A stretch of DNA of 33,740 bases from Mycolicibacterium vaccae NBRC 14118 = CIP 105934 (GCF_001552715.1 NZ_BCRS01000056.1:1-33740); one strand, 5' to 3'. Positions 15,356 to 22,680 are shown, counted from the stretch's first letter. Program-made: numbers and translations. The notes: generated by a model not told the origin, from the sequence alone.

Positions 15356-16345
15356 CTACATGTGCTGCGCACGATAGAATTCGACGGCTGCGCGAATCGA
15401 GTCCTCGAATGGTGCCGGCTTCCAGCCCAGTTCGCGCTCGGCCTTGCTGTGGTCGAGCGGTGACATCTTGTCGATCATGTCGAATGCCCTTCTCACGAAC
15501 TTGATCTCGCGGCCGGTCAGGTCGCCGAACAGTTGGGCCACCGACGCAAGCGTCAACAGCACCGGTCGCGGTATCGCGATCCAGGGGGCCCGGACTCCAC
15601 CGGCCTGAGCCGCCAACCCGTGCAGCTCACGGGTCGTCATGAACCTGTCGGAGATGATGTAGCGCTCCCCGACCCGGCCCTTGTCCGAGGCGAGGATCAT
15701 CGCTTCGGCGGCATCCTCGATGCCGACGACCTCCTGGCCGATGCCCTGAAAGTAGAACGGGGCCTTTCCCGCCGAGATCGCGGCGATCAGCCCGCCGTGC
15801 GGTGTCGGCTGCCAGTCGCGCGGGCCGTAGGTGTTGGAGATGCACAGCGCGACCGCGGGCAGCCCCTTGTCCCTGGCGTACGACAGCACGAGGTTCTCGG
15901 CGTCGACGCGGCACTGCGTATAAGCGCCGCCGTCGTCGTACCAGTTGCAGGGCTGGTCCTCGGTGACGGGGGTGCCGTCCGTGCTGACGGCCAGTGTCGC
16001 GATCGTGGACATGAACACGAAACGCGTGAGTTCGGCCTCCAGCGCCGCATCGAGCACGTGGCGTAGGCCCTCGACGTTGGTGCGCAACAGCGGTGACGGG
16101 TCACGCAGCCAGGCGCGAGCGTCGACGACGCAGTAGTACACGATGTCGCAGCCGGCCATCGCCGACCGCAGCGCCTCGTCGTCGAAGACGTCGCCGTAGC
16201 AGCGTTCGACATCGAGATCGTCGATTCCCCTGGTGGAACTTGATTTCCGGAGCATCACCCGGACGTCTTCGCCACGGTCGACCAACTTGCGGATGACGTT
16301 CGAGCCGACGAAGCCGCTGCCGCCGATGACCAGCTTCTTCGCCAT
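15356..16345 (-). CDS. NAD-dependent epimerase/dehydratase family (extended SDR), YxxxR variant
   Basis: This is a 329-aa extended SDR. The cofactor loop is GGSGFVGSNV at 8-17, with VGVED-like VVGIEDAAEAM and the C-terminal ERELGWKPAPFEDSIR typical of NAD-dependent sugar epimerases, dihydroflavonol reductases and 3-beta-HSD-like enzymes. The catalytic motif is expected to be Y-x3-K but reads Y142-TQC-R146, so Lys is replaced by Arg. Ser/Thr in FMSTIATLAV is present. It could reduce or oxidise a ketone/alcohol on the pathway substrate, or have altered activity. It is last in the operon 17315, 16780, 16345, starting 3 bp after the NTF2-like gene's stop, and is probably under the family B operator at 17332. 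Confidence 0.9.
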   Translation of the reverse strand: MAKKLVIGGSGFVGSNVIRKLVDRGEDVRVMLRKSSSTRGIDDLDVERCYGDVFDDEALRSAMAGCDIVYYCVVDARAWLRDPSPLLRTNVEGLRHVLDAALEAELTRFVFMSTIATLAVSTDGTPVTEDQPCNWYDDGGAYTQCRVDAENLVLSYARDKGLPAVALCISNTYGPRDWQPTPHGGLIAAISAGKAPFYFQGIGQEVVGIEDAAEAMILASDKGRVGERYIISDRFMTTRELHGLAAQAGGVRAPWIAIPRPVLLTLASVAQLFGDLTGREIKFVRRAFDMIDKMSPLDHSKAERELGWKPAPFEDSIRAAVEFYRAQHM

Positions 16346-16348
16346 GGA

Positions 16349-16780
16349 CTATGCCTGCACCGGCAGTAACGGGTTGGCGAACCAGGCGTTCTCCTCGCGC
16401 ATCGCGCGGCTACGCCAACCGTCGGGTGTCCGGACCAGGGTGTGGTGGTAGTAGCCGCCGCAGTAGCTCAACTCGTCCATCCCGGGCAGCTTCATCGGGT
16501 TATAGAACATGGCGCGCACCTGGGCGGTGTCACCGTCGATCTCTGCCTCGATGTTCGAGATGAAGTGCTGCATCATCTGCATGGCGCTCAATGCCTGCTC
16601 GAGCCAGGCGGCGACCTCGTCACGGCTTCCGGCGATGGCGCCGGCCGACGAATAGTCGACCACGGCCTCGTCGGTGAACAGTGAGCGCCAAAGATCCCAG
16701 TCGCGGGTGTCGACCGCCCTGGCGTACTTGTGTACCAGCGCTTCGATCTCGAGCCGGTCGCTGATTTCCTGGATATCCAT
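16349..16780 (-). CDS. NTF2/SnoaL-like domain protein (143 aa)
   Basis: This is a 143-aa SnoaL/NTF2-like protein. The N-terminal EISDRLEIEALVHKYARAVDTRDWDLWRSL helix pair and FTDEAVVDYSSAG are family hallmarks, and the C-terminal strand is GGYYHHTLVRTPDGWRSRAM. Such folds serve as small cyclases, dehydratases or isomerases, or as oxygenase beta-like subunits. A true beta subunit would be larger, and this gene is not beside either Rieske gene, so the role stays open. The ATG at 16780 has AGGAC upstream and starts 1 bp after the stop of the related gene at 16782. It is the second of two tandem NTF2-like genes; they are too different to be a recent duplication. Confidence 0.87.
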   Translation of the reverse strand: MDIQEISDRLEIEALVHKYARAVDTRDWDLWRSLFTDEAVVDYSSAGAIAGSRDEVAAWLEQALSAMQMMQHFISNIEAEIDGDTAQVRAMFYNPMKLPGMDELSYCGGYYHHTLVRTPDGWRSRAMREENAWFANPLLPVQA

Positions 16781-16781
16781 T

Positions 16782-17315
16782 TCAGTCCTTCGTCGATGAG
16801 CCGATGGAGGTGTCGAACTGGGGGCGTACAGCACCTTGGCCGGGAAACTGTTCTACGCCCCAGCCCTTTTCGTACGTCGTGACCGACGCCGCTTCGAACG
16901 ACATCGTGCTGTATTGCCAACCCTGGTCAGTGCGGCGGTATTCGTTGAGATAGCGCCCGAACGTCCAGAACGCCTGTCCCTCTGCTGTTGTCGTGGCGAT
17001 GATGGCGTGCCACTGGCCGCGAGCATGGTCACCGTTGATCTCGATCAACGGGTTCATGACGTTGTGAATGATGAACGGAATGATCTGGAACTGACCGAAC
17101 AGCTCCGCGATCGCGGATCGGCCCTGAACTCGCACCGAACCGAGCGGGCCCTCCCACACGCCGTCCTCGGTGAACAGCGCGGCAACGGTTTGGGGCTCGC
17201 CGTGCGTCGGGCCCGCCCAGCCGCCGTCGTTGCAGTTGATATACCGCGATTGCAGATCGGAAATCTCTTGGCGGTCCTCGATGAGCTGGACGCGTTCTTC
17301 GAGGGACTTCGGCAC
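16782..17315 (-). CDS. NTF2/SnoaL-like domain protein (177 aa)
   Basis: This is a 177-aa SnoaL/NTF2-like protein. The N-terminus (SLEERVQLIEDRQEISDLQSRY) leads into a barrel with AALFTEDGVWEGPLGSVRVQG, and the last core strand is GWQYSTMSFEAASVTTYEKGW. GTG start at 17315 with AAAGGAAACC upstream; the family B operator at 17332-17351 lies just before it. First gene of the operon NTF2, NTF2, epimerase. Function unknown; with the tandem partner at 16349 it may form a heteromer (inference). Confidence 0.87.
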   Translation of the reverse strand: MPKSLEERVQLIEDRQEISDLQSRYINCNDGGWAGPTHGEPQTVAALFTEDGVWEGPLGSVRVQGRSAIAELFGQFQIIPFIIHNVMNPLIEINGDHARGQWHAIIATTTAEGQAFWTFGRYLNEYRRTDQGWQYSTMSFEAASVTTYEKGWGVEQFPGQGAVRPQFDTSIGSSTKD

Positions 17316-17331
17316 AGACGGTTTCCTTTCG

Positions 17332-17351
17332 AATCAATCGCTTGATTGATT
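17332..17351. promoter_or_regulatory. Family B operator, perfect 8-bp arms, between divergent genes
   Basis: AATCAATCGCTTGATTGATT is the most symmetric family B site: AATCAATC and GATTGATT are exact inverse complements around GCTT. It lies between the divergent genes at 17315 (minus) and 17378 (plus), 26 bp from the latter. On the minus strand TTGACA (17384-17379) and CATACT (17357-17352) are possible promoter elements, but their spacing (21 bp) is poor. On the plus strand CACACT (17366-17371) is 6 nt before the GTG, so a leaderless start is possible. Confidence 0.7.
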
Positions 17352-17377
17352 AGTATGATGCGTGCCACACTGCGTGG

Positions 17378-18970
17378 GTGTCAAGGGCTCACGTCACTAC
17401 CGCAGGCGGTCCGCCGCCTGCCTTGGTAAACCGCGCCATTCCGGCTGAATTGACCGAGATCTACCGGGCGAACGGGTGGTGGACCGACGAAACCATCGCC
17501 GACCTGCTGACGGACGGTCTCCGGCGATCGCCCGAACAGGAGTTTCGGGTGCACTCGGCAATACGGCCGTGGGTGGGAACCTTCGCCGATGTCGAAAGCG
17601 TCGCGCGCAGGCTCGCGGCGGGCCTGCGCAGCAGAGGGGTCGGCGCAGGCGATGTCGTCGCCTTCCAGTTGCCGAACTGGATGGAAGCGGCCGCAGCCTT
17701 CTGGGCCGCGTCGTTCCTCGGCGCTGTCGTGGTCCCGGTCGTGCACTTCTACGGGGCCAAGGAGATCCGTCATATCGTAGCCACGGCGAAGCCGAAGGTG
17801 TTCATCACGTTCGAGGAGTTCGGCCGGGCCCGGTACCAGCCGGAGCTCTACGCCGGTGTGCCGATTGTCGGCGTGGTGGGGCGCGACTTCGACGATCTTC
17901 TCGACGCAGAGCCGTTCACCGACATCGCCGAGGTGGCACCCTCCGCGCCGGCAGTCATCGCCTTCACGTCCGGCACCACGCGCGACGCCAAGGGTGTCGT
18001 CCACAGCCACCAGACGTTGACGTACGAAACGCGGCAGTTGAGCGACGCCTATCCGCCGGGACTGGAACGCCAGCTGACCGCAGCGCCGGTCGGCCACTTC
18101 ATCGGCATGCTGAACGCGTTCCTGATCCCTGTCCTGAAGGGGACCCCGGTCTACCTCACCGACGGCTGGAATCCCGCCCAGACCCTGTCGCTGATGCTCA
18201 GCGACGGGTTGACCTTCGGCGGTGGCGCACCGTATTTCGTCATCAGCCTGCTCGACCACCCCGACTTCACCCCCGCTCACCTGGCGAACATGCGATACGC
18301 CGGAATGGGCGGATCGTCCGTGCCTGCCGCGGTGGCCCGCCGGCTGCACGACCACGGGGTCACGGTGTGGCGGTCCTATGGAAGTACCGAGCACCCGTCG
18401 ATCGCCAGCACGCACTACACCGCACCCGCCGAGAAGCGGATGTTCACCGATGGCCTGCCGCTGCCAGGCGTGGAGATCCGGCTCACCGACGATGGCGAGA
18501 TTCTCAGCCGGGGACCGGACCTATGCCTGGGCTATCTCGACGACGAGCTGACCCGCAACGCATTTGACGACGACGGCTGGTACCACACCGGTGACGTCGC
18601 GGTCATCGACGACGACGGGTACCTGTCGATCGTCGACCGTAAGTCCGACATCATCATCCGCGGCGGCGAGAACATCAGCGCCATGGAGGTCGAGGAGGTG
18701 CTGGCGACACTCGCCGGCGTCGCCGAGGCGGTGGCGGTCGCCGCGCCCGACGAGCGTTTCGGTGAGCGCACAGCGGCGGTGCTGCGGATGAAGGCCGGCT
18801 GCGCACTGCCCGACATGGATGACCTCAGGGCACACTTCGCGCAGAGCGGGCTGGCCAAGCAGAAGTGGCCGGAAGAACTTCACCAGGTCGACGACTTCCC
18901 CCGCACGCCCAGCTCGAAGATCCAGAAAGCGCTGGTGCGCAGGATGATCGCTGAGGCGCGCACTCCGTAG
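17378..18970 (+). CDS. AMP-forming acyl-CoA synthetase (ANL superfamily)
   Basis: This is a 530-aa adenylate-forming ligase. The ATP loop is FTSGTTRDAKGVVHSH at about 196-211; the usual S/G is replaced by R and P by A. Further motifs are the YGSTEHPS core, GWYHTGDVAVIDDDGYLSIV, the hinge DRKSDIIIRGGENIS and the C-terminal catalytic Lys in TPSSKIQKALV. It activates a carboxylic acid as its CoA thioester. The loop form is reminiscent of cyclohexanecarboxylate-CoA-ligase-like enzymes, but the substrate is not fixed. The GTG at 17378 gives the expected N-terminus and may be leaderless. It is divergent from the NTF2/epimerase operon across the perfect family B operator. No beta-oxidation partners lie nearby. 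Confidence 0.93.
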   Translation: MSRAHVTTAGGPPPALVNRAIPAELTEIYRANGWWTDETIADLLTDGLRRSPEQEFRVHSAIRPWVGTFADVESVARRLAAGLRSRGVGAGDVVAFQLPNWMEAAAAFWAASFLGAVVVPVVHFYGAKEIRHIVATAKPKVFITFEEFGRARYQPELYAGVPIVGVVGRDFDDLLDAEPFTDIAEVAPSAPAVIAFTSGTTRDAKGVVHSHQTLTYETRQLSDAYPPGLERQLTAAPVGHFIGMLNAFLIPVLKGTPVYLTDGWNPAQTLSLMLSDGLTFGGGAPYFVISLLDHPDFTPAHLANMRYAGMGGSSVPAAVARRLHDHGVTVWRSYGSTEHPSIASTHYTAPAEKRMFTDGLPLPGVEIRLTDDGEILSRGPDLCLGYLDDELTRNAFDDDGWYHTGDVAVIDDDGYLSIVDRKSDIIIRGGENISAMEVEEVLATLAGVAEAVAVAAPDERFGERTAAVLRMKAGCALPDMDDLRAHFAQSGLAKQKWPEELHQVDDFPRTPSSKIQKALVRRMIAEARTP

Positions 18971-19004
18971 ATCGTGCCGATCCGGCCCACCCGCGAGAAG
19001 TCTG

Positions 19005-19020
19005 CTATACAGTCGTACAG
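19005..19020 (+). promoter_or_regulatory. Family A operator abutting a start codon
   Basis: CTATACAGTCGTACAG ends at the base before the ATG at 19021. TGC plus TATACA (19003-19011) forms an extended -10, and a start of transcription at or near the ATG is expected, i.e. a leaderless transcript with the operator covering -10 to +1. It matches the site at 820 at 15 of 16 bases. Confidence 0.65.
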
Positions 19021-20388
19021 ATGGGCAAGCGGATGATCTTCACCCTGCTGGTGATGGACTCCATCGGGCACAACTTCCACGGCAGCTGGCGGCATCCCGA
19101 CGCCGGCAACCGGGAGTTCAAGGGTTTCGACATGTGGGTCGACCTAGCCAAGAAGGCCGAACTGGCCAAAGTCGATGCGTTCTTCTTCACCGACGTGATG
19201 GGTGTGCAGGGCGAGTACAAGGGCAAGCGCGACATCGTCTTCGAGATGGCGATGAACGTCCCGATCGCCGACTGCACGATGCTGATCCCGGCCCTGGCGC
19301 AGCAAACCGAGGACATCGGGTTCCTGTACACGAGTTCGGTCATCTCGCATCACCCGTTTGTCTTCGCCCGTGCCGCATCGACTCTCGATCACCTGTCGAA
19401 CGGGCGCATCGGATGGAACATCGTCACCTCGGCCAACGAGAAGGCGTTCCGCAACCTCGGTCTGCCGGGCAACCTTTCGCACGACGACAGGTACGCGTGG
19501 GCGCAGGAGTACGTCGATGTCACCTACAAGCTGTGGGAGGGCTCGTGGGACGTCGACGCGATCGTGAACGACCCTGCGAAGGGCGTCTACACCGACCCGT
19601 CCAAGGTGCACGACATCAACCACAAGGGGCAGCGGTACAGCGTCGAGGGCTTCAACTTGATGGAGCCCTCCCCGCAACGCACGCCGGTGCTCGCGCAGGC
19701 CGGAGGTTCGCCGGCCGGGCTCGACTTCGCCAGTCGGAACGCCGAATTGATGTTCCTGTCGGCGTTTTCGTTGGAGACCATCGCCCAACAGATCGGCACT
19801 GTCCGCGATCTCGCGCGCTCGCACGGGCGCCGCGACGGCGACATCCTGTTTCTGCAGGGCATGATGTTCGTGATCGGGTCGACGGACGAGGAGGCCTACC
19901 GCAAGTGGAGTGAGCTCGAAGAGTGGCGCAGCCCCGAAGCGCAGACCGCGTACTTCTCCAGCCTCAGCGGGATGGATCTGGGCCGCTTCGATCCCGGCAC
20001 CCCGCTGGAGGACATCCTCGACGAAATCCCGGGCATACAAGGCGCATTCCTCGCAGTGATCAATGCGTGGCCCGAAGGCTCCACGCCGACCATCAAGGAC
20101 TTTCTGACGTCGCTGTCGTTGCCGCAGATGGTGGTCGGCTCGCCCGAGACGATCGCGGACCGGCTGGTCGAGTACCAGGGTGCGGGCGTCGACGGCGTGC
20201 AGGTGATGAACGCGTTACTGCCGAACAGCTACGACGAGTTCTTCGAGCACCTGGTACCGGTACTTCAGGACAAGGGGCTGATGCAGTCGCAGTATGAGTC
20301 GGGGACGTTGCGGGAGAAGCTGTTCGGGGCGTCCGCCGACATCTCGGAGCGCCACCCGGCTCACGGGTACCGGGGAATGTTCTGCTGA
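19021..20388 (+). CDS. LLM-class flavin monooxygenase, NtaA/SnaA/DszA type
   Basis: This is a 455-aa FMNH2-dependent, luciferase-like monooxygenase of the two-component NtaA/SnaA/DszA group. Evidence is the N-terminal NFHGSWRHPDAG, the family hallmark SNGRIGWNIVTSANEKAFRNLG at about 126-147 and the EYVDVTYKLWEGSW helix. These enzymes oxidise sulfones, amines, ketones or lactam-like substrates with reduced flavin from a separate reductase, which is not in the window. The ATG at 19021 has no RBS because the operator occupies the preceding 16 bp, so a leaderless start is likely; an ATG at 19033 is the alternative. Its stop touches, with no gap, the stop of the convergent TetR gene. Substrate unknown; membership of the A regulon sets it apart from the Rieske module. 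Confidence 0.92.
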   Translation: MGKRMIFTLLVMDSIGHNFHGSWRHPDAGNREFKGFDMWVDLAKKAELAKVDAFFFTDVMGVQGEYKGKRDIVFEMAMNVPIADCTMLIPALAQQTEDIGFLYTSSVISHHPFVFARAASTLDHLSNGRIGWNIVTSANEKAFRNLGLPGNLSHDDRYAWAQEYVDVTYKLWEGSWDVDAIVNDPAKGVYTDPSKVHDINHKGQRYSVEGFNLMEPSPQRTPVLAQAGGSPAGLDFASRNAELMFLSAFSLETIAQQIGTVRDLARSHGRRDGDILFLQGMMFVIGSTDEEAYRKWSELEEWRSPEAQTAYFSSLSGMDLGRFDPGTPLEDILDEIPGIQGAFLAVINAWPEGSTPTIKDFLTSLSLPQMVVGSPETIADRLVEYQGAGVDGVQVMNALLPNSYDEFFEHLVPVLQDKGLMQSQYESGTLREKLFGASADISERHPAHGYRGMFC

Positions 20389-21015
20389 TCAGCGGGATTT
20401 CTTGCGCCCAGGCGGTTTCCGCTTGACGGGCGGCTCGATGGAGTCCAGATAACCTTCGAAGGCCTCGACCAGCTCGGCGTGCGCCATCTCGACGCCGACA
20501 CCCTTTTCCAGGTTCAGGAACTTCGGCAGGCTCGACAGCAGCAGCTGCAGCGCGGGCAGCGACAGACCACCCCAGGGACGCGCGTCCGCACCGAATTTCG
20601 CGGTCAGAGCCTCGAGTTGCAGCGTGCGCACACTCTCCGTCACCGCCGCGATCTCGGTGCGGATGGACTTGCGGTGGTTGCCCAGCGCCATGAACTCCGT
20701 CATCAGCGTGCCGGTCGCCTCGTCCCAGCTGTACTCCCACAGCGCCCGCAGCGGATCCTCGGCGCGCTTCTCCATCACCTTGTTCAGGTGGGCGAGATTG
20801 CGTTCGGAATAGCGCCGGATCGCAGCGATGAACACGTCGTCGAGGGTGGGGAAGTAGTACTGCACCAGGCTCGGGGTTACACCGGCTTTAGCGGCCAGCG
20901 CGCGGTAGGTCACGCTCGCGTAGCCCTCTTCGAGCATCATCGTCTCTACACAGTCGAGCAACGTGTCCCGGGTCTTGGAGGTTTCAGCGCCGACGCGCCG
21001 CGACGAGGTCGCCAT
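20389..21015 (-). CDS. TetR-family regulator, candidate reader of family A operators
   Basis: This is a 208-aa TetR-type regulator. The DNA-binding domain is at about 15-60, with ALAAKAGVTPSLVQYYFPTLDDVF as turn and recognition helix. A Lys/Arg-rich tail (PPVKRKPPGRKKSR) could add non-specific DNA contacts. A family A site at 21041-21056 lies 25 bp upstream of its start, fitting autoregulation. The LLM gene with another A site is its convergent neighbour, and the remaining A sites are 20 kb away at the other end of the cluster. The two TetR proteins here have clearly different recognition helices (TPSLVQYYF versus TSGSLYHYF), in line with two operator families. Confidence 0.92.
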   Translation of the reverse strand: MATSSRRVGAETSKTRDTLLDCVETMMLEEGYASVTYRALAAKAGVTPSLVQYYFPTLDDVFIAAIRRYSERNLAHLNKVMEKRAEDPLRALWEYSWDEATGTLMTEFMALGNHRKSIRTEIAAVTESVRTLQLEALTAKFGADARPWGGLSLPALQLLLSSLPKFLNLEKGVGVEMAHAELVEAFEGYLDSIEPPVKRKPPGRKKSR

Positions 21016-21040
21016 GGACGTATTGTGTCACCGATCCTCC

Positions 21041-21056
21041 CTGTACGGATGTATGG
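21041..21056 (-). promoter_or_regulatory. Family A operator upstream of the TetR gene
   Basis: On the minus strand the site reads CCATACATCCGTACAG, with 4-5 changes from the other family A sites but the same TAC-N4-GTA core spacing. CATACA could be its -10, about 35 nt before the TetR start. It is the weakest of the four A sites. Confidence 0.5.
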
Positions 21057-21069
21057 CGCCGCTGTTCGT

Positions 21070-21808
21070 TCAAAGGTCGGAGGCCCCGCCGTCCACGAGC
21101 AGCTCCGAGCCCGTGGTGTACGTCGCGTCGAACCCGAGGTACGCGATCGCTCTGGCGACCTCCTCGGGCTCGCCGAACCGCCCCATCGGGTTCCCCGCCT
21201 TGATCTGATCGAGGAACTGTCGCGCCTCGTCGGCGGGCATGCTGCGCTCGAGGATTCCGGTGTCGATGGGGCCGGGGGAGACGGCGTTGACGCGGATGCC
21301 CCGGTCGATGAACTCGCGCGCGAACGTTCGCGTCATGGACCGAAGTGCCGCCTTGGTCGCCGAGTAGACACTCGTGGTCGCGACGCCCTGGGTGTTGCTG
21401 ACCGACGTCGTCAGCACCACGGCGCTGCCCGAGGGCATCAACGGCAGGAACTTCTGCACGGTGAAAGTACGGAGCTTTGGTGTTGAGCGCGAAGAGTTGG
21501 TCGAACTCGGCCTCGGTGGTGGCCTCGACGGTCGAGGTCACCGTGCCGCCCGCATTGAGCACCAGCAGGTCGACGCCGCCGAGCATGTCGCTCACGACGC
21601 CCACGAGGGCGTCGATGCCTGAGACGGCATCGCTTTCCTCGATGATCGCGTCCGGGCCCAGGATCGCCCGCGCGTTCTCCATCGATGCCGGTGTCCGCCC
21701 GGTCACCAGCACCGAAGCTCCACCCTCGAGCAGCAGCTCGGCGGTGGCAAGACCGATGCCGCTGGTTCCACCGGTGATGACGACACGCTTTCCCTCGTAT
21801 GGACGCAC
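21070..21808 (-). pseudogene. SDR family oxidoreductase interrupted by a +1 frameshift
   Basis: The N-terminal part (start MRPYEGKRVVITGGTSGIGL at 21808, GTG with AAGGGA upstream) is intact to NTKAPYF at about 21467. It then reads out of frame. The C-terminal part, from VQKFLPLMPSGSAVV through YSATK and LLVDGGASDL to the stop at 21070, continues in a second frame. Deleting one T from the TTT of the coding strand (plus-strand AAA at 21464-21466) restores PYFTVQKFLP, exactly as in the paralogue at 21823 (PFFTVQRLAP). The restored protein would be about 245 aa with all SDR motifs. This is either a true recent inactivation or a sequencing indel. The upstream neighbour's stop overlaps an alternative GTG at 21826. 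Confidence 0.85.
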
Positions 21809-21822
21809 TGTCAGATTCCCTT

Positions 21823-22563
21823 TCACAGTTGTGACTCGCCGCCGTCGACGACCAGTTCGATACCGGCGACATATGTCGCGTCGAACGCCAGAAACGCCAC
21901 CGCCGGCGCGAATTCATCAGGGCGGCCCCAACGTCCCATCGGGCTGCTCTCGGTGAACTCTGCCTTGAGCTGCGCGGCCTTCGCCGGCACTTCCTTCTCC
22001 AACTTGCCGGTGTCGATCGAGCCAGGGCTGATCGCGTTGACCCGGATTCCCCTGGGCAGCAACTCTTTACTGAGCGTCCGCGCCATCGAACGCAGAGCTG
22101 CCTTGCTGGCCGAGTAGACGCTGAGCGCATCCCAGCCCGTTTGGTTCGCGATCGACGTCGTGAGCACCACGCCACTGCCCTCGGCCAGCAGCGGCGCCAG
22201 CCGCTGCACCGTGAAGAACGGACCCTTGGTGTTGATCGCGAACACCTCGTCGAAGGTCTTCTCGGTCACCGCGTCGAACGGATCGAAGCTGCCGATGCCT
22301 GCGCACACCACCAGCGCGTCCACAGTGCCGAATTCGTCCTCGGCGCGGCCGGCCAGCGCGTCGATGTCGGCCAACGAACTCGCGTCGCTGCGGACGGTGA
22401 TGGCGTTGTTGCCGAGTCGCCGGCCCGCATCCTCCAGCGTGTCGCGGTGTCGGCCGGTCACCAGGACGCGAGCGCCGTGGTCCACCAGGTATTGCGCCGC
22501 CGCCAACCCCAGGCCGCTACTGCCTCCGGTGATCACCACGTTCTTGCCGTCGTATCTACCCAT
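21823..22563 (-). CDS. SDR family oxidoreductase, tandem paralogue
   Basis: This is a 246-aa classical SDR: MGRYDGKNVVITGGSSGLGL at the N-terminus, VVCAGIG in place of NNAG, Ser in TTSIANQTG, catalytic YSASK and LVVDGGESQL at the end. It is clearly paralogous to the frameshifted SDR just downstream (shared VLVTGR, AINTKGPFFTVQ/ALNTKAPYF and SKAALRSMxRT blocks), so the two arose by tandem duplication. The ATG at 22563 is chosen over a longer frame because it matches the paralogue's N-terminus. It is divergent from the LysR gene at 22681, a classic arrangement in which LysR controls the neighbouring gene. Substrate unknown. Confidence 0.92.
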   Translation of the reverse strand: MGRYDGKNVVITGGSSGLGLAAAQYLVDHGARVLVTGRHRDTLEDAGRRLGNNAITVRSDASSLADIDALAGRAEDEFGTVDALVVCAGIGSFDPFDAVTEKTFDEVFAINTKGPFFTVQRLAPLLAEGSGVVLTTSIANQTGWDALSVYSASKAALRSMARTLSKELLPRGIRVNAISPGSIDTGKLEKEVPAKAAQLKAEFTESSPMGRWGRPDEFAPAVAFLAFDATYVAGIELVVDGGESQL

Positions 22564-22680
22564 ACCGCCCAGTCTTCGGCCGTCCGGGCCGGGTGTCCAA
22601 GACCTGATCGGTACCTCGCAATGCGGAAACGGAATACCTGTGGTGGTCGCGCCGGTTGCACCGGCCATGGGTGAACGCCG

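Noticed and set aside
7423..17351. Family B sites as KstR or KstR2 operators
   Set aside because: The AATCAATC-N4-GATTnATT palindrome differs from the KstR and KstR2 consensus forms I know, and the regulator is encoded inside the cluster.
21461..21470. Programmed frameshift in the SDR
   Set aside because: There is no slippery heptamer or stimulatory structure, and SDRs are not known to use frameshifting. A mutation or sequencing indel is simpler.
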